Shown: positions 1 through 8,165, counted from the stretch's first letter. The stretch: DNA of 19,003 nucleotides from Bacteroidales bacterium UBA1733 (GCA_002315795.1 DCIF01000101.1:1-19003); one strand, 5' to 3'. The notes: generated by a model not told the origin, from the sequence alone. Translations and numbers: made by a program.

Positions 1-11
1 TTTGTACGTGT

Positions 12-34
12 TTTTCATGATTTGTTCGTGAAAA
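12..34. repeat. Inverted repeat upstream of nuclease remnant
   Basis: TTTTCATGA (12-20) faces TCGTGAAAA (26-34) across a 5 nt loop, with one wobble pair. A related half-site pair, TTTGTACGTG (1-10) and TTTGTTCGTG (21-30), runs in direct orientation through the same stretch. It ends just before the -33 box of the first promoter, where an operator would be expected. A binding role is an inference; no binding protein is encoded here that I recognise. Confidence 0.45.
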
Positions 35-35
35 T

Positions 36-66
36 TTTGTTTTTTTACTTTACGAATGTATCTTTG
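36..66 (+). promoter_or_regulatory. Bacteroidota-type promoter (distal)
   Basis: TTTG at 36-39, a 19 nt spacer, then TATCTTTG at 59-66. This matches the Bacteroidota housekeeping promoter pattern (TTTG, about 19-21 nt, TAnnTTTG). It points at the nuclease remnant starting at 134. Confidence 0.6.
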
Positions 67-96
67 TTAAAGATTGCACAAAACAAGATAAAAATG

Positions 97-126
97 ATTG
101 TTTTTTGAAAAAAAATCGTATCTTTG
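97..126 (+). promoter_or_regulatory. Bacteroidota-type promoter (proximal)
   Basis: A second TATCTTTG lies at 119-126, with ATTG at 97-100 and an 18 nt spacer. Its transcript would start around 132, almost on the ATG at 134, giving a leaderless or nearly leaderless message. It has the same -7 box as the distal promoter. Confidence 0.5.
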
Positions 127-133
127 CCGACGA

Positions 134-469
134 ATGTCGGCTAAAAGGACATTAAAAACTCTGACCCAGCTACGTTCCTACATTGCCAGTCTTCCTTATG
201 ACATTATCACGAAGAAGGAATGGATGGCGAAGAAGAAGCGTGAAGCGTTCTACAAACTGCTTATCTATATCATCTTCTCTATGCTCAATAGCAAGGTTGA
301 CACCGAGGTCAAGAGCTTCTTGGGCCGTGCAGACGTGGTAATCAAGACCAAGACAGACATCTTTGTGCTCGAACTGAAGGTGGATATCACCCAATGGCGG
401 GCGGTTGACGCGCAAGGGAATATCATTAGCGAAAAAATATTCTTAACCCATAGCTTTGCCCATTTTTAG
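134..469 (+). pseudogene. Remnant of AAA-ATPase/PD-(D/E)XK nuclease family gene
   Basis: About 111 codons remain. The translation up to about residue 82 resembles the C-terminal nuclease part of the AAA-ATPase-like/PDDEXK_9 proteins that are abundant in Bacteroidota: a helical EAFYKLLIYIIFSMLNSKVD stretch, then GRADVVIKTKTDIFVLELKVD, which carries the nuclease D...ExK core. The whole N-terminal ATPase (normally several hundred residues) is absent. After ELKVD the frame is lost. In the next frame GGRLTRKGIS appears, matching the family's later DGRxLxxxGI segment, and is soon followed by a stop, so an internal deletion plus frameshift is likely. An upstream in-frame ATG at 98 would place the start before the proximal -7 box, so 134 is preferred. 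The end overlaps the stop of the convergent regulator by 4 nt. Family recognition is from memory; the deletion is an inference. Confidence 0.7.
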
Positions 470-1422
470 AGGTTGGGGAAGCAGCTCTTGTCTATTATAT
501 TATTGGCTATGGCGTAGATGGTAAGACCTGCGAGGGAGTGGATCTGGAGTTTACGTGCGATATTACGACGGTGTGTGATAACCGTATTGACTGAAATAAA
601 AAGATGGGAGGCTATTTCCTTATTGGCCATGCCTTGCACCAGACAACGGATGATATCTTTCTCTCGCTCTGAAATCACATCGCTTCCCTGATTACCTCCT
701 ATCATATCGTTGAGCTTGGCCGTGAGGTCATTGTTCTTGGTTTTTTCCTCAAGGGCACGGATGGCTGGAATAAAGATCAGATCTTCGACCTGACTGTGAT
801 TGTTGAGCCATTCCTCATTATTATATATATCATAAAGTGTGGCTGTCAGACGGTTGTTGGTGAGACCATCATCTGGCAAATACTTGATGATGACATTCTT
901 CAACTCAAGCAGCTTACTGGTGGTCTCGCCGTGATGTTTTGAGAATACCTCAACATTGTAATTACTCTTCTGATCGCCTCTCATGAGCGCCTCAACATAA
1001 GGGAAGAGCGTCTTCTCTTCATACATCATGTGCTGACGGATAGACTGCGAATATTCGTCATAGATGCGCACAATGAGACCAGAGAGGCTGTTATCTGGAT
1101 TCAAGGCATCGATCAGCTTCTTTCTGATAGATGGCAACTGATACTCGAGATAGTATTTGTGCGATGCGTGCAGATAGGTCATGAGCGTGCCTACACTGAT
1201 TTTCTCATCATGATCGACAGGCTGACATCCGTTGATAATGAAGTTGACGACGACAAGGAAGGTATAGCAATCGACGTTCTGCTTTTCACATACCTCACGT
1301 ACGGTCTTATCGCCGAAACCCAATCTGATGCCAAATGCGCCAAGACCCTGTAAGACGCTATAATTATCGCGGATGAGTTCGATCATCTTATCGTCCGCTT
1401 CATATAATTTCACTCGTTTCAT
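466..1422 (-). CDS. Hemerythrin-domain LuxR-type transcriptional regulator
   Basis: A 318-residue protein with three parts. Residues about 11-62 resemble the ScdA/RIC N-terminal domain (DUF542-like) but lack its usual paired cysteines. Residues about 80-225 carry a hemerythrin diiron pattern: His85/His88, His131-x3-Glu135, His163/164 and His209-x3-Glu213. Residues about 249-307 are a LuxR/GerE helix-turn-helix (SEREKDIIRCLVQGMANKEI, then a recognition helix near VNTVITHRRNIARKL). Hemerythrin-type sites bind oxygen, nitric oxide or iron, so this is probably a soluble cytoplasmic redox or iron sensor that binds DNA. It diverges from the porin/imelysin/di-haem operon, its likely target. It has its own promoter at 1448-1479. 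The domain calls are fairly firm; the ligand and targets are inferred. Confidence 0.85.
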   Translation of the reverse strand: MKRVKLYEADDKMIELIRDNYSVLQGLGAFGIRLGFGDKTVREVCEKQNVDCYTFLVVVNFIINGCQPVDHDEKISVGTLMTYLHASHKYYLEYQLPSIRKKLIDALNPDNSLSGLIVRIYDEYSQSIRQHMMYEEKTLFPYVEALMRGDQKSNYNVEVFSKHHGETTSKLLELKNVIIKYLPDDGLTNNRLTATLYDIYNNEEWLNNHSQVEDLIFIPAIRALEEKTKNNDLTAKLNDMIGGNQGSDVISEREKDIIRCLVQGMANKEIASHLFISVNTVITHRRNIARKLQIHSLAGLTIYAIANNIIDKSCFPNL

Positions 1423-1447
1423 TGCTGATTTGTTTAATTTTCGGGTG

Positions 1448-1479
1448 CAAATGTACTCATTTTATCAGAAACGGGCAAT
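1448..1479 (-). promoter_or_regulatory. Promoter of the hemerythrin-LuxR regulator
   Basis: On the minus strand, ATTG (complement of 1476-1479), a 20 nt spacer and TACATTTG (complement of 1448-1455). The -7 box lies 26 nt upstream of the start codon. An imperfect dyad (TTTGTTA at 1485-1491 and TAACACAAA at 1507-1515) sits just upstream of the -33 box. Confidence 0.65.
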
Positions 1480-1599
1480 ACCTATTTGTTAGTATTAAGC
1501 ATTATTTAACACAAAAGGACTAATCACAACAGGGTATCGGCTTAATAATTAGTGAGTAGGATGCTATGGTAACGGCACATTAAATACCGATTTCTGCGT

Positions 1600-1631
1600 A
1601 TTGCAACGCATGGAAAAAAGGCCTAACTTTG
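1600..1631 (+). promoter_or_regulatory. Promoter of the porin/imelysin/di-haem/ccsBA operon
   Basis: ATTG at 1600-1603, a 20 nt spacer and TAACTTTG at 1624-1631. The ATG of the porin follows at 1659. No other promoter of this type was seen before the end of the four-gene run, so this is probably the main operon promoter. An imperfect dyad (ATCGG-N-TTAAT at 1536-1546, ATTAA-N3-CCGAT at 1579-1591) lies directly upstream. Confidence 0.65.
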
Positions 1632-1658
1632 CGCCGAATTATAACGAAAATAGCCCTA

Positions 1659-2987
1659 ATGAAGCATACATTTATCGTATTATTGATGCTTTTATGCATC
1701 GTATCTGGCGCTAAGGCGCAGGAAGAAAATACAGCGTCAAGACTCACGCTGGGAGGCTACGGAGAAGCGGTGATGACGCGCAATTTCTACAGTCAGAGTT
1801 TCAACCGTTATAATGCTCCTGAGCGATATAAGGACGATGAGAGCCATGGACGGTTTGACCTGCCTCACGTCACTTTCAACATCGGTTATGATTTCGGCAA
1901 AGGCTGGACATTCGGTTCGGAGATCGAATTCGAACATGGAGGAACGGAGACGGCTGTGGAGATTGAGGCAGAGGAATCGGGCGAATATGAAGCAGAGACC
2001 GAGAAAGGCGGTGAGGTGGCCTTAGAGCAGTTCTGGCTCAACAAGGAGTTCCTCAACGGTCTTGTGAACATCAAAGCCGGTGAGATCATCGTACCCGTAG
2101 GATTGAGCAATGCGTATCATGAACCACTGAACTTCTTTACCTGTTACCGTCCGGAAGGTGAGGCTACCATTCTACCGAACACTTGGCACCAGTTGGGCGT
2201 TTCTGTCTGGGGACGTGTGAAAGACTGGCGCTATGAGATGCAGTTTCTGTCTGGTCTGAACTCTGAGAGCTTTACGGCCGAGAAGTTTGTGCATCAGGGT
2301 GCGACAAGTCCGTACGAGTTTAAGGTGGCCAACAGTTATGCTGCGGCTTTCCGTGTAGACAACTATTCGGTGAGAGGGCTGAGAATGGCTCTGAGTGGCT
2401 ATTACGGTCACACCTTCCGCAACTCGATTAAGACCCCTGGAGCTTCGTATGATGACGTGACTGGTGCTTTGGCCATCATAGCTGCAGACTTCGAACTGAA
2501 GCGCTGGAACTGGATTGTGAGAGGTAGTTTCGACTATGCGCACCTGGCTGATGCTGAGCGAATCTCTGAGTATAACAAGGCCAATTCGACGCACCATAAG
2601 TATCAGGACGGCAATCCGTTCCACAATACCAATATCGGAAGCAACGCGCTGTCTTATAGTGTGGAAGCTGGTTATGATCTGTTCTCACAGCTGCAGAAAG
2701 TGAAGAACAAGCAGCGGTTCTATCTCTTTGGCCGATTTGAATACTACGACACGATGGCTGCCGGTACTTATAAAAGCCAGTACCGCTATTGTGCTCCCTA
2801 CCAATATACGGTGGGATTCAACTACCATCCTATCAAGCAAATTGTGATCAAGGGAGAATATGCATATCGATACTTCAAGACACCTAACAATAATGGTCTG
2901 AATGCCGATAGTCCGCTCTATGTGCAGCCTTATAATAATGAGCCAAGCATCAAGCTGAGTGTGGCTTATCAAGGATGGTTTTTATAA
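1659..2987 (+). CDS. Outer-membrane beta-barrel porin-like protein
   Basis: A 442-residue protein with a signal peptide (residues 1-20, cleavage after AKA before QEE). The mature part has alternating hydrophobic/polar strands rich in Tyr, Phe and Trp (LTLGGYGEAVMTRNFY, VTFNIGYDFGKGWTFGSEIE, IKLSVAYQGWFL), with an aromatic-rich C-terminal strand typical of outer-membrane barrels. It probably forms a channel; the substrate is unknown. Residues about 97-120 form a very acidic insert (many Glu) between two strands, possibly a surface loop or cation-binding segment. An in-frame TTG at 1629 overlaps the -7 box, so the ATG at 1659 is chosen. It is first in the operon, 80 nt before the imelysin gene. 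The family resembles phosphate-selective-porin-like and generic Bacteroidota porins; I cannot say which. Confidence 0.8.
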   Translation: MKHTFIVLLMLLCIVSGAKAQEENTASRLTLGGYGEAVMTRNFYSQSFNRYNAPERYKDDESHGRFDLPHVTFNIGYDFGKGWTFGSEIEFEHGGTETAVEIEAEESGEYEAETEKGGEVALEQFWLNKEFLNGLVNIKAGEIIVPVGLSNAYHEPLNFFTCYRPEGEATILPNTWHQLGVSVWGRVKDWRYEMQFLSGLNSESFTAEKFVHQGATSPYEFKVANSYAAAFRVDNYSVRGLRMALSGYYGHTFRNSIKTPGASYDDVTGALAIIAADFELKRWNWIVRGSFDYAHLADAERISEYNKANSTHHKYQDGNPFHNTNIGSNALSYSVEAGYDLFSQLQKVKNKQRFYLFGRFEYYDTMAAGTYKSQYRYCAPYQYTVGFNYHPIKQIVIKGEYAYRYFKTPNNNGLNADSPLYVQPYNNEPSIKLSVAYQGWFL

Positions 2988-2991
2988 AGTG

Positions 2992-3015
2992 AGGAGTTAG
3001 GAGTTAGGAGTGAGG
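2992..3015 (+). repeat. Heptanucleotide tandem repeat AGGAGTT x3.4
   Basis: AGGAGTT, AGGAGTT, AGGAGTG, AGG in perfect 7 bp register, in the gap between the porin stop and the imelysin start. One of three heptamer arrays in this window, each in a leader just before a start codon. Confidence 0.85.
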
Positions 3016-3067
3016 TCCTCGCAGACATTAAGAAGAGTGAAATATAATAATGGATAATGTAAATAAA

Positions 3068-4264
3068 ATGAAACTGTTTGTAAATGGTAAGTACGCCTTT
3101 CTTATGGGCGTAATGATGGCTGGAGCATGGGTATCGTGCTCTGATGACAATGACGTTGATACCAAGGTGGTAACCGGTTCGCAGGAGGCACTTGACGCTG
3201 CCTGTACACAGTGGAAAGTGGCTCGTGCGGATTGGGAAAACACTGAGGCCTTCCTGTTCGGTGCTGCCGATGAGTATTCTATCGATCCCCATACGGATAC
3301 ATGGCCTGTAGATCAGGCTGCTCTGGCAAATGTGCTGCGCGACAACAGCATCATGTCGGACATCGAGAATAAGGTAAAGCAGCTCAACTCTAGTCTGCTG
3401 GGATATCATGGCATTGAATATGTGCTGTTCCGTGAGGGTAAGTCGCGTGACATCAATCAGATCACGGATCTGGAGTATCAGTATGTCTGTGCCGTAGCTA
3501 AGGATCTCTATCAGGCTACCTGCGTACTGCAGACCACTTGGGAGGGAGCTAAGAGCGGCACTCGCTATGAGGAAACGATCAGCTATCTGAAGTCGCACAA
3601 CACGTTGGACGATGACGGCAATGTGACCAGCGAAGGACTGAGCTACAAGAACTTCGGAGCAAACTTCAAGGAGACTCCATCAGATGATTATGACAGCAAT
3701 CTCGATGCATCGATCCAGATCATTGAGGGTGCACGCGACATCATTGCAGAGGTGGCTGGCTCAAAGATCGGTCTGCCATGGTCTGGTCAGGATGATTCGT
3801 ACATTGAGTCGCCTTACGCGTATAATTCGATCGTCGATTTCTATGACAACATCATCAGCTGCAAGAATGCACTTTATGGTTCGGTAGCTGCTTCTCAGCC
3901 GAACGAGAAGTCACTGATCTACTTCTGTCTCAATGCTGGTAATGCGAGTCTGAAGTCGCAGGCTCAGGAGGTTCAGAGCAAGCTTGAGACCGCACTGAGT
4001 GCTATCAACAATATGAAAAAGCCTTTCGCACTGAACTATACAGATGCTTCGGCTAAGAACGCTATTGATGCGCTCGACGAACTGGATGGTGCGCTTGAGA
4101 CCATGGAGGAGACGCTGAAGACCTATGCGGGTAATGCGACCGTAGAGACCCAGTGTAAGGTGATTAATGCCAACTATGTGGATCAGGTGATTGTGAAGAC
4201 CTACACTTCGCTGTGCGACAATGCAGAGAAACTTTACAACGCCATTAAAGCAATCAAGAAGTAA
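3068..4264 (+). CDS. Imelysin-family (M75-like) lipoprotein
   Basis: A 398-residue lipoprotein. The signal peptide ends in GAWVSC with the anchor Cys at residue 24, followed by SDDND, the acidic run common after the cysteine of Bacteroidota lipoproteins and often linked to surface display. The mature protein is alpha-helical. It has the family's hallmark GYHGIE (GxHxxE, residues about 112-117) and an early W...AR..WENTEAFLFG stretch, as in imelysin and EfeO-type proteins. Members are iron-regulated envelope proteins thought to bind iron; a proteolytic role is doubtful. An alternative ATG lies at 3050, six codons upstream; 3068 gives a more usual lipoprotein signal. Its stop overlaps the next start (TAATG), so it is translationally coupled to the di-haem oxidoreductase, a partner known for imelysins in Proteobacteria. 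Confidence 0.87.
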   Translation: MKLFVNGKYAFLMGVMMAGAWVSCSDDNDVDTKVVTGSQEALDAACTQWKVARADWENTEAFLFGAADEYSIDPHTDTWPVDQAALANVLRDNSIMSDIENKVKQLNSSLLGYHGIEYVLFREGKSRDINQITDLEYQYVCAVAKDLYQATCVLQTTWEGAKSGTRYEETISYLKSHNTLDDDGNVTSEGLSYKNFGANFKETPSDDYDSNLDASIQIIEGARDIIAEVAGSKIGLPWSGQDDSYIESPYAYNSIVDFYDNIISCKNALYGSVAASQPNEKSLIYFCLNAGNASLKSQAQEVQSKLETALSAINNMKKPFALNYTDASAKNAIDALDELDGALETMEETLKTYAGNATVETQCKVINANYVDQVIVKTYTSLCDNAEKLYNAIKAIKK

Positions 4265-5952
4265 TGAAGACATACAACATTTTTCGAAGCTTACTCTGCT
4301 GTGGAGGTATCCTGGCTGGATGGACATCGTGCTCTGATGACAAGGAGGAGGTACTTTCGTGGGAGATCGGTGAAGGTACTGAGATCGACTATCCAGAGGA
4401 TTACTATGCCGGTGGTAAGTTAGGTACTACGACCAATAACTCATCGACCGCCTATAAGCAGCCAACGCTGGCCGTTGAGAATGCGGGAATGGTAACGGCT
4501 TTCAACGAAGGTGAATATCTGTTTGAGAAGGACTTTAACACCAACACTACGGGTGCTTTTCATGGTCTGGGTCCTGTGTATGTGCGACCTGGATGTCTCT
4601 ATTGCCACCCTGGATACGGACATGGTGCGCGTCAGAATACCTATGCGGCCAATCTGCAGCGTAATGGCTATCTGCTCGTGATCTACGATAAGACGACCAA
4701 CGCTTATATCCGTTCTGTAGCTGGTATGCCTCAGACGGGTGCGGTGAAGCCTTTCAAGGCTCCGATCGACGAGTCTCAGATTCAGATCTCATGGCTCTCT
4801 TATACAGACGAGTGGGGGAATAAGTTCGCTGACGGAGAGACTTACAGTCTCACCTATCCTGAGGTAGTAATTCCAGCGTCAGCCTATTATGCTCCGATCA
4901 TGGTGCAGCGCAATGGTCAGGATGTCGAGATCTCGGCCGCTGAATATGCTGACAACATCGGCATCCGTCTCGAATCGACCATCGGCATCTATGGCTCTGG
5001 TCTGCTCGATGCCATCACCGATGAAGACATCACCAAACAATGGGAGTCGGAATCGCCTTACGTGACGCTGAACCCAGCGATGTGGGATCAGACTACCGAC
5101 ACATGGAAGAGCTACTATAGCAACTCAAAGCAGGGCAATGGCACCAAATACGTGCGTCGATATACTTACGCTATGAGCCGTGGACCTGTGCTCGATGGCC
5201 CTGGTGCCAACGCGATCTGGAACATCACCAACGTGACTCGCCGCGACCGTCCTTATCACTATCTGGATCTGGCTGGCAAGTACTATGCTGAGAAGTCGGC
5301 CAAAGACGCAGAGGTGCAGGCAGGTTTCGCTGAATACATTGCGCTGGTCGATCCTGAAAAGAAGCATGGAGAGTGGCACACAGGCGATCTGGAGAGCGAT
5401 ATCAAAGCCTATCTGACCAGTCAGAAGCTCGATGCAGAGATGACCGATTCGCAGTATAAGAATCTTATGATCTGGCATCGTGGATTGGCGGTTCCTGCAG
5501 CTCGCAATACGACAACAGCCGATTTCAAGGCTGGCAAGGAACTCTTCAGTCAGATCGGTTGTGCACAGTGTCATCGTCCGTCATGGACTACCGGCAAAGA
5601 TGAGATTCACGACCCTAATCTTATGTTTGCTGATGCAGATATGCCTCGCTATCCGAACCAGAAGATCTGGCCTTATACCGACATGGTGCAGCACCGTCTG
5701 TTCATGAAGAACGACATCCGCACTGGCTGGTGTCGCACCACTCCTCTCTGGGGACGCGGATTGGCCAGCAAATGCGGATCAGGCACTGAACGTATGCATG
5801 ACTGTCGTGCACGTAACGTCATCGAAGCAATCATGTGGCACGGATGCACCAGCGAAGGCGCAACCAGTGATGCTTATCGTACTGTACAAAAATTCAGAGA
5901 GTTGACCAAGGAGCAACGTGATCAGCTCGTATATTTCATTGAATCCATCTAA
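4264..5952 (+). CDS. Di-haem oxidoreductase (DHOR, thiol oxidoreductase-like) lipoprotein
   Basis: A 562-residue lipoprotein with the anchor Cys at residue 23 (GWTSC, then SDDKEE). Two c-type haem sites are visible: CLYCH at 111-115 and CAQCH at 433-437, spaced as in the DHOR family (PF06537). The C-terminal family signature is clear: TPLWGRGL near 493-500, HDCRARNVIEAIMWHG at 512-527, and a final helix ending FIESI. The haems would be attached in the periplasm, most simply by CcsBA, encoded directly downstream with overlapping stop and start. The enzymatic reaction of the family is not settled; peroxidase-like or electron-transfer roles with imelysin-bound iron are possible. Cysteines at 490, 504, 514 and 528 lie outside the haem motifs and could form disulfides. 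Length and motifs look intact. Confidence 0.9.
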   Translation: MKTYNIFRSLLCCGGILAGWTSCSDDKEEVLSWEIGEGTEIDYPEDYYAGGKLGTTTNNSSTAYKQPTLAVENAGMVTAFNEGEYLFEKDFNTNTTGAFHGLGPVYVRPGCLYCHPGYGHGARQNTYAANLQRNGYLLVIYDKTTNAYIRSVAGMPQTGAVKPFKAPIDESQIQISWLSYTDEWGNKFADGETYSLTYPEVVIPASAYYAPIMVQRNGQDVEISAAEYADNIGIRLESTIGIYGSGLLDAITDEDITKQWESESPYVTLNPAMWDQTTDTWKSYYSNSKQGNGTKYVRRYTYAMSRGPVLDGPGANAIWNITNVTRRDRPYHYLDLAGKYYAEKSAKDAEVQAGFAEYIALVDPEKKHGEWHTGDLESDIKAYLTSQKLDAEMTDSQYKNLMIWHRGLAVPAARNTTTADFKAGKELFSQIGCAQCHRPSWTTGKDEIHDPNLMFADADMPRYPNQKIWPYTDMVQHRLFMKNDIRTGWCRTTPLWGRGLASKCGSGTERMHDCRARNVIEAIMWHGCTSEGATSDAYRTVQKFRELTKEQRDQLVYFIESI

Positions 5953-8165
5953 TGGTTATTAAAAATAAATCGACAATTATCCTTACCCTGTACACACTCC
6001 TCATAGTGTGTATGGGGTTTGCTACTATCATTGGCAAGTTTTTTGGCGAAGAAATGGCTCACACCACAGTCTATGGCTCGTGGTGGTTTATCGGGTTGTG
6101 GACTGTACTGATCGTATTTTCGCTGGGTTTTCTCGTCGAGAAGAAAGTACATAAGCGTCTGGCCATCATGCTGCTTCACCTCTCGTTGGTCTTAATTCTC
6201 ATAGGAGCATTAATAACGCATCTCAGCGCAGAGAGTGGCACGGTGTATTTACGTAAAGGGGTAGAGATCTCTCATTTCAAGAGCGACAAAGGAGAAGTAC
6301 TTAAATTGCCTTTTACCCTGACTATGACCGATTTCCAGACAGAAAACTACCCTGGCACTGATGCTGTATTAGACTATCGGTGCGAGATGGATGTCAAAGA
6401 TGCGGACCACACTGAACATATCTCAGTTTCTATGAACCACATCGGTAAGGTAGCTGGGTATAGATTCTTCCAGTCGTCATACGATACAGATTATGAAGGT
6501 TCGCAACTGCTGGTAGCACATGACCCATACGGCATTGCCATCACATACATAGGGTATCTGACGTTGCTGATCAGTCTGCTATGGACGTTCTGCTCTAAGC
6601 ATACGTGCATTCGCCAGCTTTATCGTGAGGCCACCAAACCACTGGCATTGCTTCTCGTGCTTCTGGCATGGCCTTGGCAGCTTGTGGCTCAGCAGAACCG
6701 TAGCACTGTAGGCCATCAGGTAGAGATCGTCAGCAAAGAAATTGCAGACGAACTGGGAGAGATTGCCGTGCTTTATAATGGCCGCATCTGTCCGCTTAAC
6801 ACCGCAGCCATAGAGTTCGTGACCGGACTGAGCGGGAAAAGCACATGGAAAGGTTATTCGGCCAACGAGATCTTCGTGGGATGGATGATCTATTACAGCC
6901 AATGGGAGGCGCAACCTATCATCAAGATTAAGAGTCAGGAGGTGCAGAAGCTGTTAGGCATCGAGGGCAAATGGGCCTCTGTACGCGATTTCTATACTCC
7001 TGACCATACGTATAAGCTCAAGGGGAAGGCCAATGACGCCTCACGTCCTTCATCAGTACGCAAGGCGATCCGTGAGGCTGATGAGAAACTGCAGGTGGTC
7101 TCTATGTTCTATCACAGTGAGATGCTGCATATTTTCCCGTTGACAGTGGATGGTAAGATGGCTTGGTACACACCAGGAAGCACCGAACTTCCGTTAGGGA
7201 CTCCTGAAGCCGAATTTCAGTTCATCAATCATGTAATGGATCAGCTGACACAGGCCATTCTGGTCAATGATGTGGCACAAGCACGCCAGATCATTGCCAA
7301 GATCAAACTCTATCAGAAAGAGAAAGCTGCTGATGTCATGCCATCGGCCACTACCCTACGACTTGAAGTGATCTACAACCGACTGCAGCAGACTCATATC
7401 CTTGTCTATTTATTCCTGCTCTTCAGCTTGGTGCTTTGTGTGGTTTCTCTGGTGAGGAACCATGCATCGAGCATAAGACTGTTTCAACAACTTTTCGTCA
7501 GAGTGGCTGCAATGTGGCTCTCCATACTATTAGGACTGCGCTGGTGGATCAGCGGACATGTACCGATGAGCAATGGCGCAGAGACGATGCTTTTCATGGC
7601 ATGGGTCACACTCATCCTCTCGCTTGGCGCCAGGAGGAAGCTACCTGTGCTGATGGCTTTAGGTCCGGTAGTCTCAGCCTTCTGCATGTTGGTGGCAACG
7701 CTGGCTATGGATACACCTCAGATCACGCATCTCATGCCGGTCTTGCAGTCGCCACTCCTTTCGCTCCATGTAGCTGTAGTCATGATTGCTTATGCTCTTT
7801 TTGCCATCATCACGTTACTGGCCATCTATGGCCTGATACTATATAAAAAACAGAGCAAAGTAGCACTTGCGCGAATCACGGCGTTATCGCAACTGCTGCT
7901 TTACCCTGCAGTATCATTACTTGCTATAGGTATCTTCATCGGTGCCGTCTGGGCCAATGTGTCGTGGGGCACTTACTGGTCATGGGATCCTAAAGAAACC
8001 TGGGCGCTGATTACGCTGATGGTCTATGCCATTCCGCTGCATCGCTCCTTCATGCCAGCAGCTCCTGAGAAGCATCACCTCTACGTCCTGCTGTCGCTCC
8101 TTGCCGTACTGATGACTTACTTTGGTGTCAACTACTTCCTTCCGGGAATGCATTCCTACGCATAG
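5952..8165 (+). CDS. ccsBA: Cytochrome c haem lyase CcsBA (ResB-CcsA fusion)
   Basis: A 737-residue integral membrane protein. The N-terminal ResB/CcsB half has membrane segments near residues 9-31, 44-62, 69-92 and 193-213, with an outside domain between the last two; another hydrophobic segment is near 229-246, followed by a soluble domain to about 480. The C-terminal CcsA half has about eight membrane segments and the tryptophan-rich WWD haem-handling motif (WGTYWSWDPKETW at 672-684), with conserved-type histidines at 536 (GHVPMSNG), 606 (LSLHVAVV) and 697 (PLHR). System II CcsBA exports haem and ligates it to CxxCH motifs. Its place directly after a two-CxxCH lipoprotein, with one-base stop/start overlap, suggests that protein as a client; other cytochromes elsewhere may also be served. 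The reading frame ends inside a hairpin. Confidence 0.92.
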   Translation: MVIKNKSTIILTLYTLLIVCMGFATIIGKFFGEEMAHTTVYGSWWFIGLWTVLIVFSLGFLVEKKVHKRLAIMLLHLSLVLILIGALITHLSAESGTVYLRKGVEISHFKSDKGEVLKLPFTLTMTDFQTENYPGTDAVLDYRCEMDVKDADHTEHISVSMNHIGKVAGYRFFQSSYDTDYEGSQLLVAHDPYGIAITYIGYLTLLISLLWTFCSKHTCIRQLYREATKPLALLLVLLAWPWQLVAQQNRSTVGHQVEIVSKEIADELGEIAVLYNGRICPLNTAAIEFVTGLSGKSTWKGYSANEIFVGWMIYYSQWEAQPIIKIKSQEVQKLLGIEGKWASVRDFYTPDHTYKLKGKANDASRPSSVRKAIREADEKLQVVSMFYHSEMLHIFPLTVDGKMAWYTPGSTELPLGTPEAEFQFINHVMDQLTQAILVNDVAQARQIIAKIKLYQKEKAADVMPSATTLRLEVIYNRLQQTHILVYLFLLFSLVLCVVSLVRNHASSIRLFQQLFVRVAAMWLSILLGLRWWISGHVPMSNGAETMLFMAWVTLILSLGARRKLPVLMALGPVVSAFCMLVATLAMDTPQITHLMPVLQSPLLSLHVAVVMIAYALFAIITLLAIYGLILYKKQSKVALARITALSQLLLYPAVSLLAIGIFIGAVWANVSWGTYWSWDPKETWALITLMVYAIPLHRSFMPAAPEKHHLYVLLSLLAVLMTYFGVNYFLPGMHSYA

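Noticed and set aside
1629..1658. Upstream TTG start for the porin
   Set aside because: It lies on the -7 box of the promoter; the ATG at 1659 begins a proper signal peptide.
2969..3598. 209-residue minus-strand reading frame across the porin/imelysin junction
   Set aside because: It is antisense to well-supported genes, has no recognisable domain and no promoter; it is a shadow.
4264..5952. Assignment of the di-haem protein as a MauG/CcpA-type peroxidase
   Set aside because: The TPLWGRGL and HDCRARNVIEAIMWHG segments are those of the DHOR (thiol oxidoreductase-like) family, not of MauG/CcpA.
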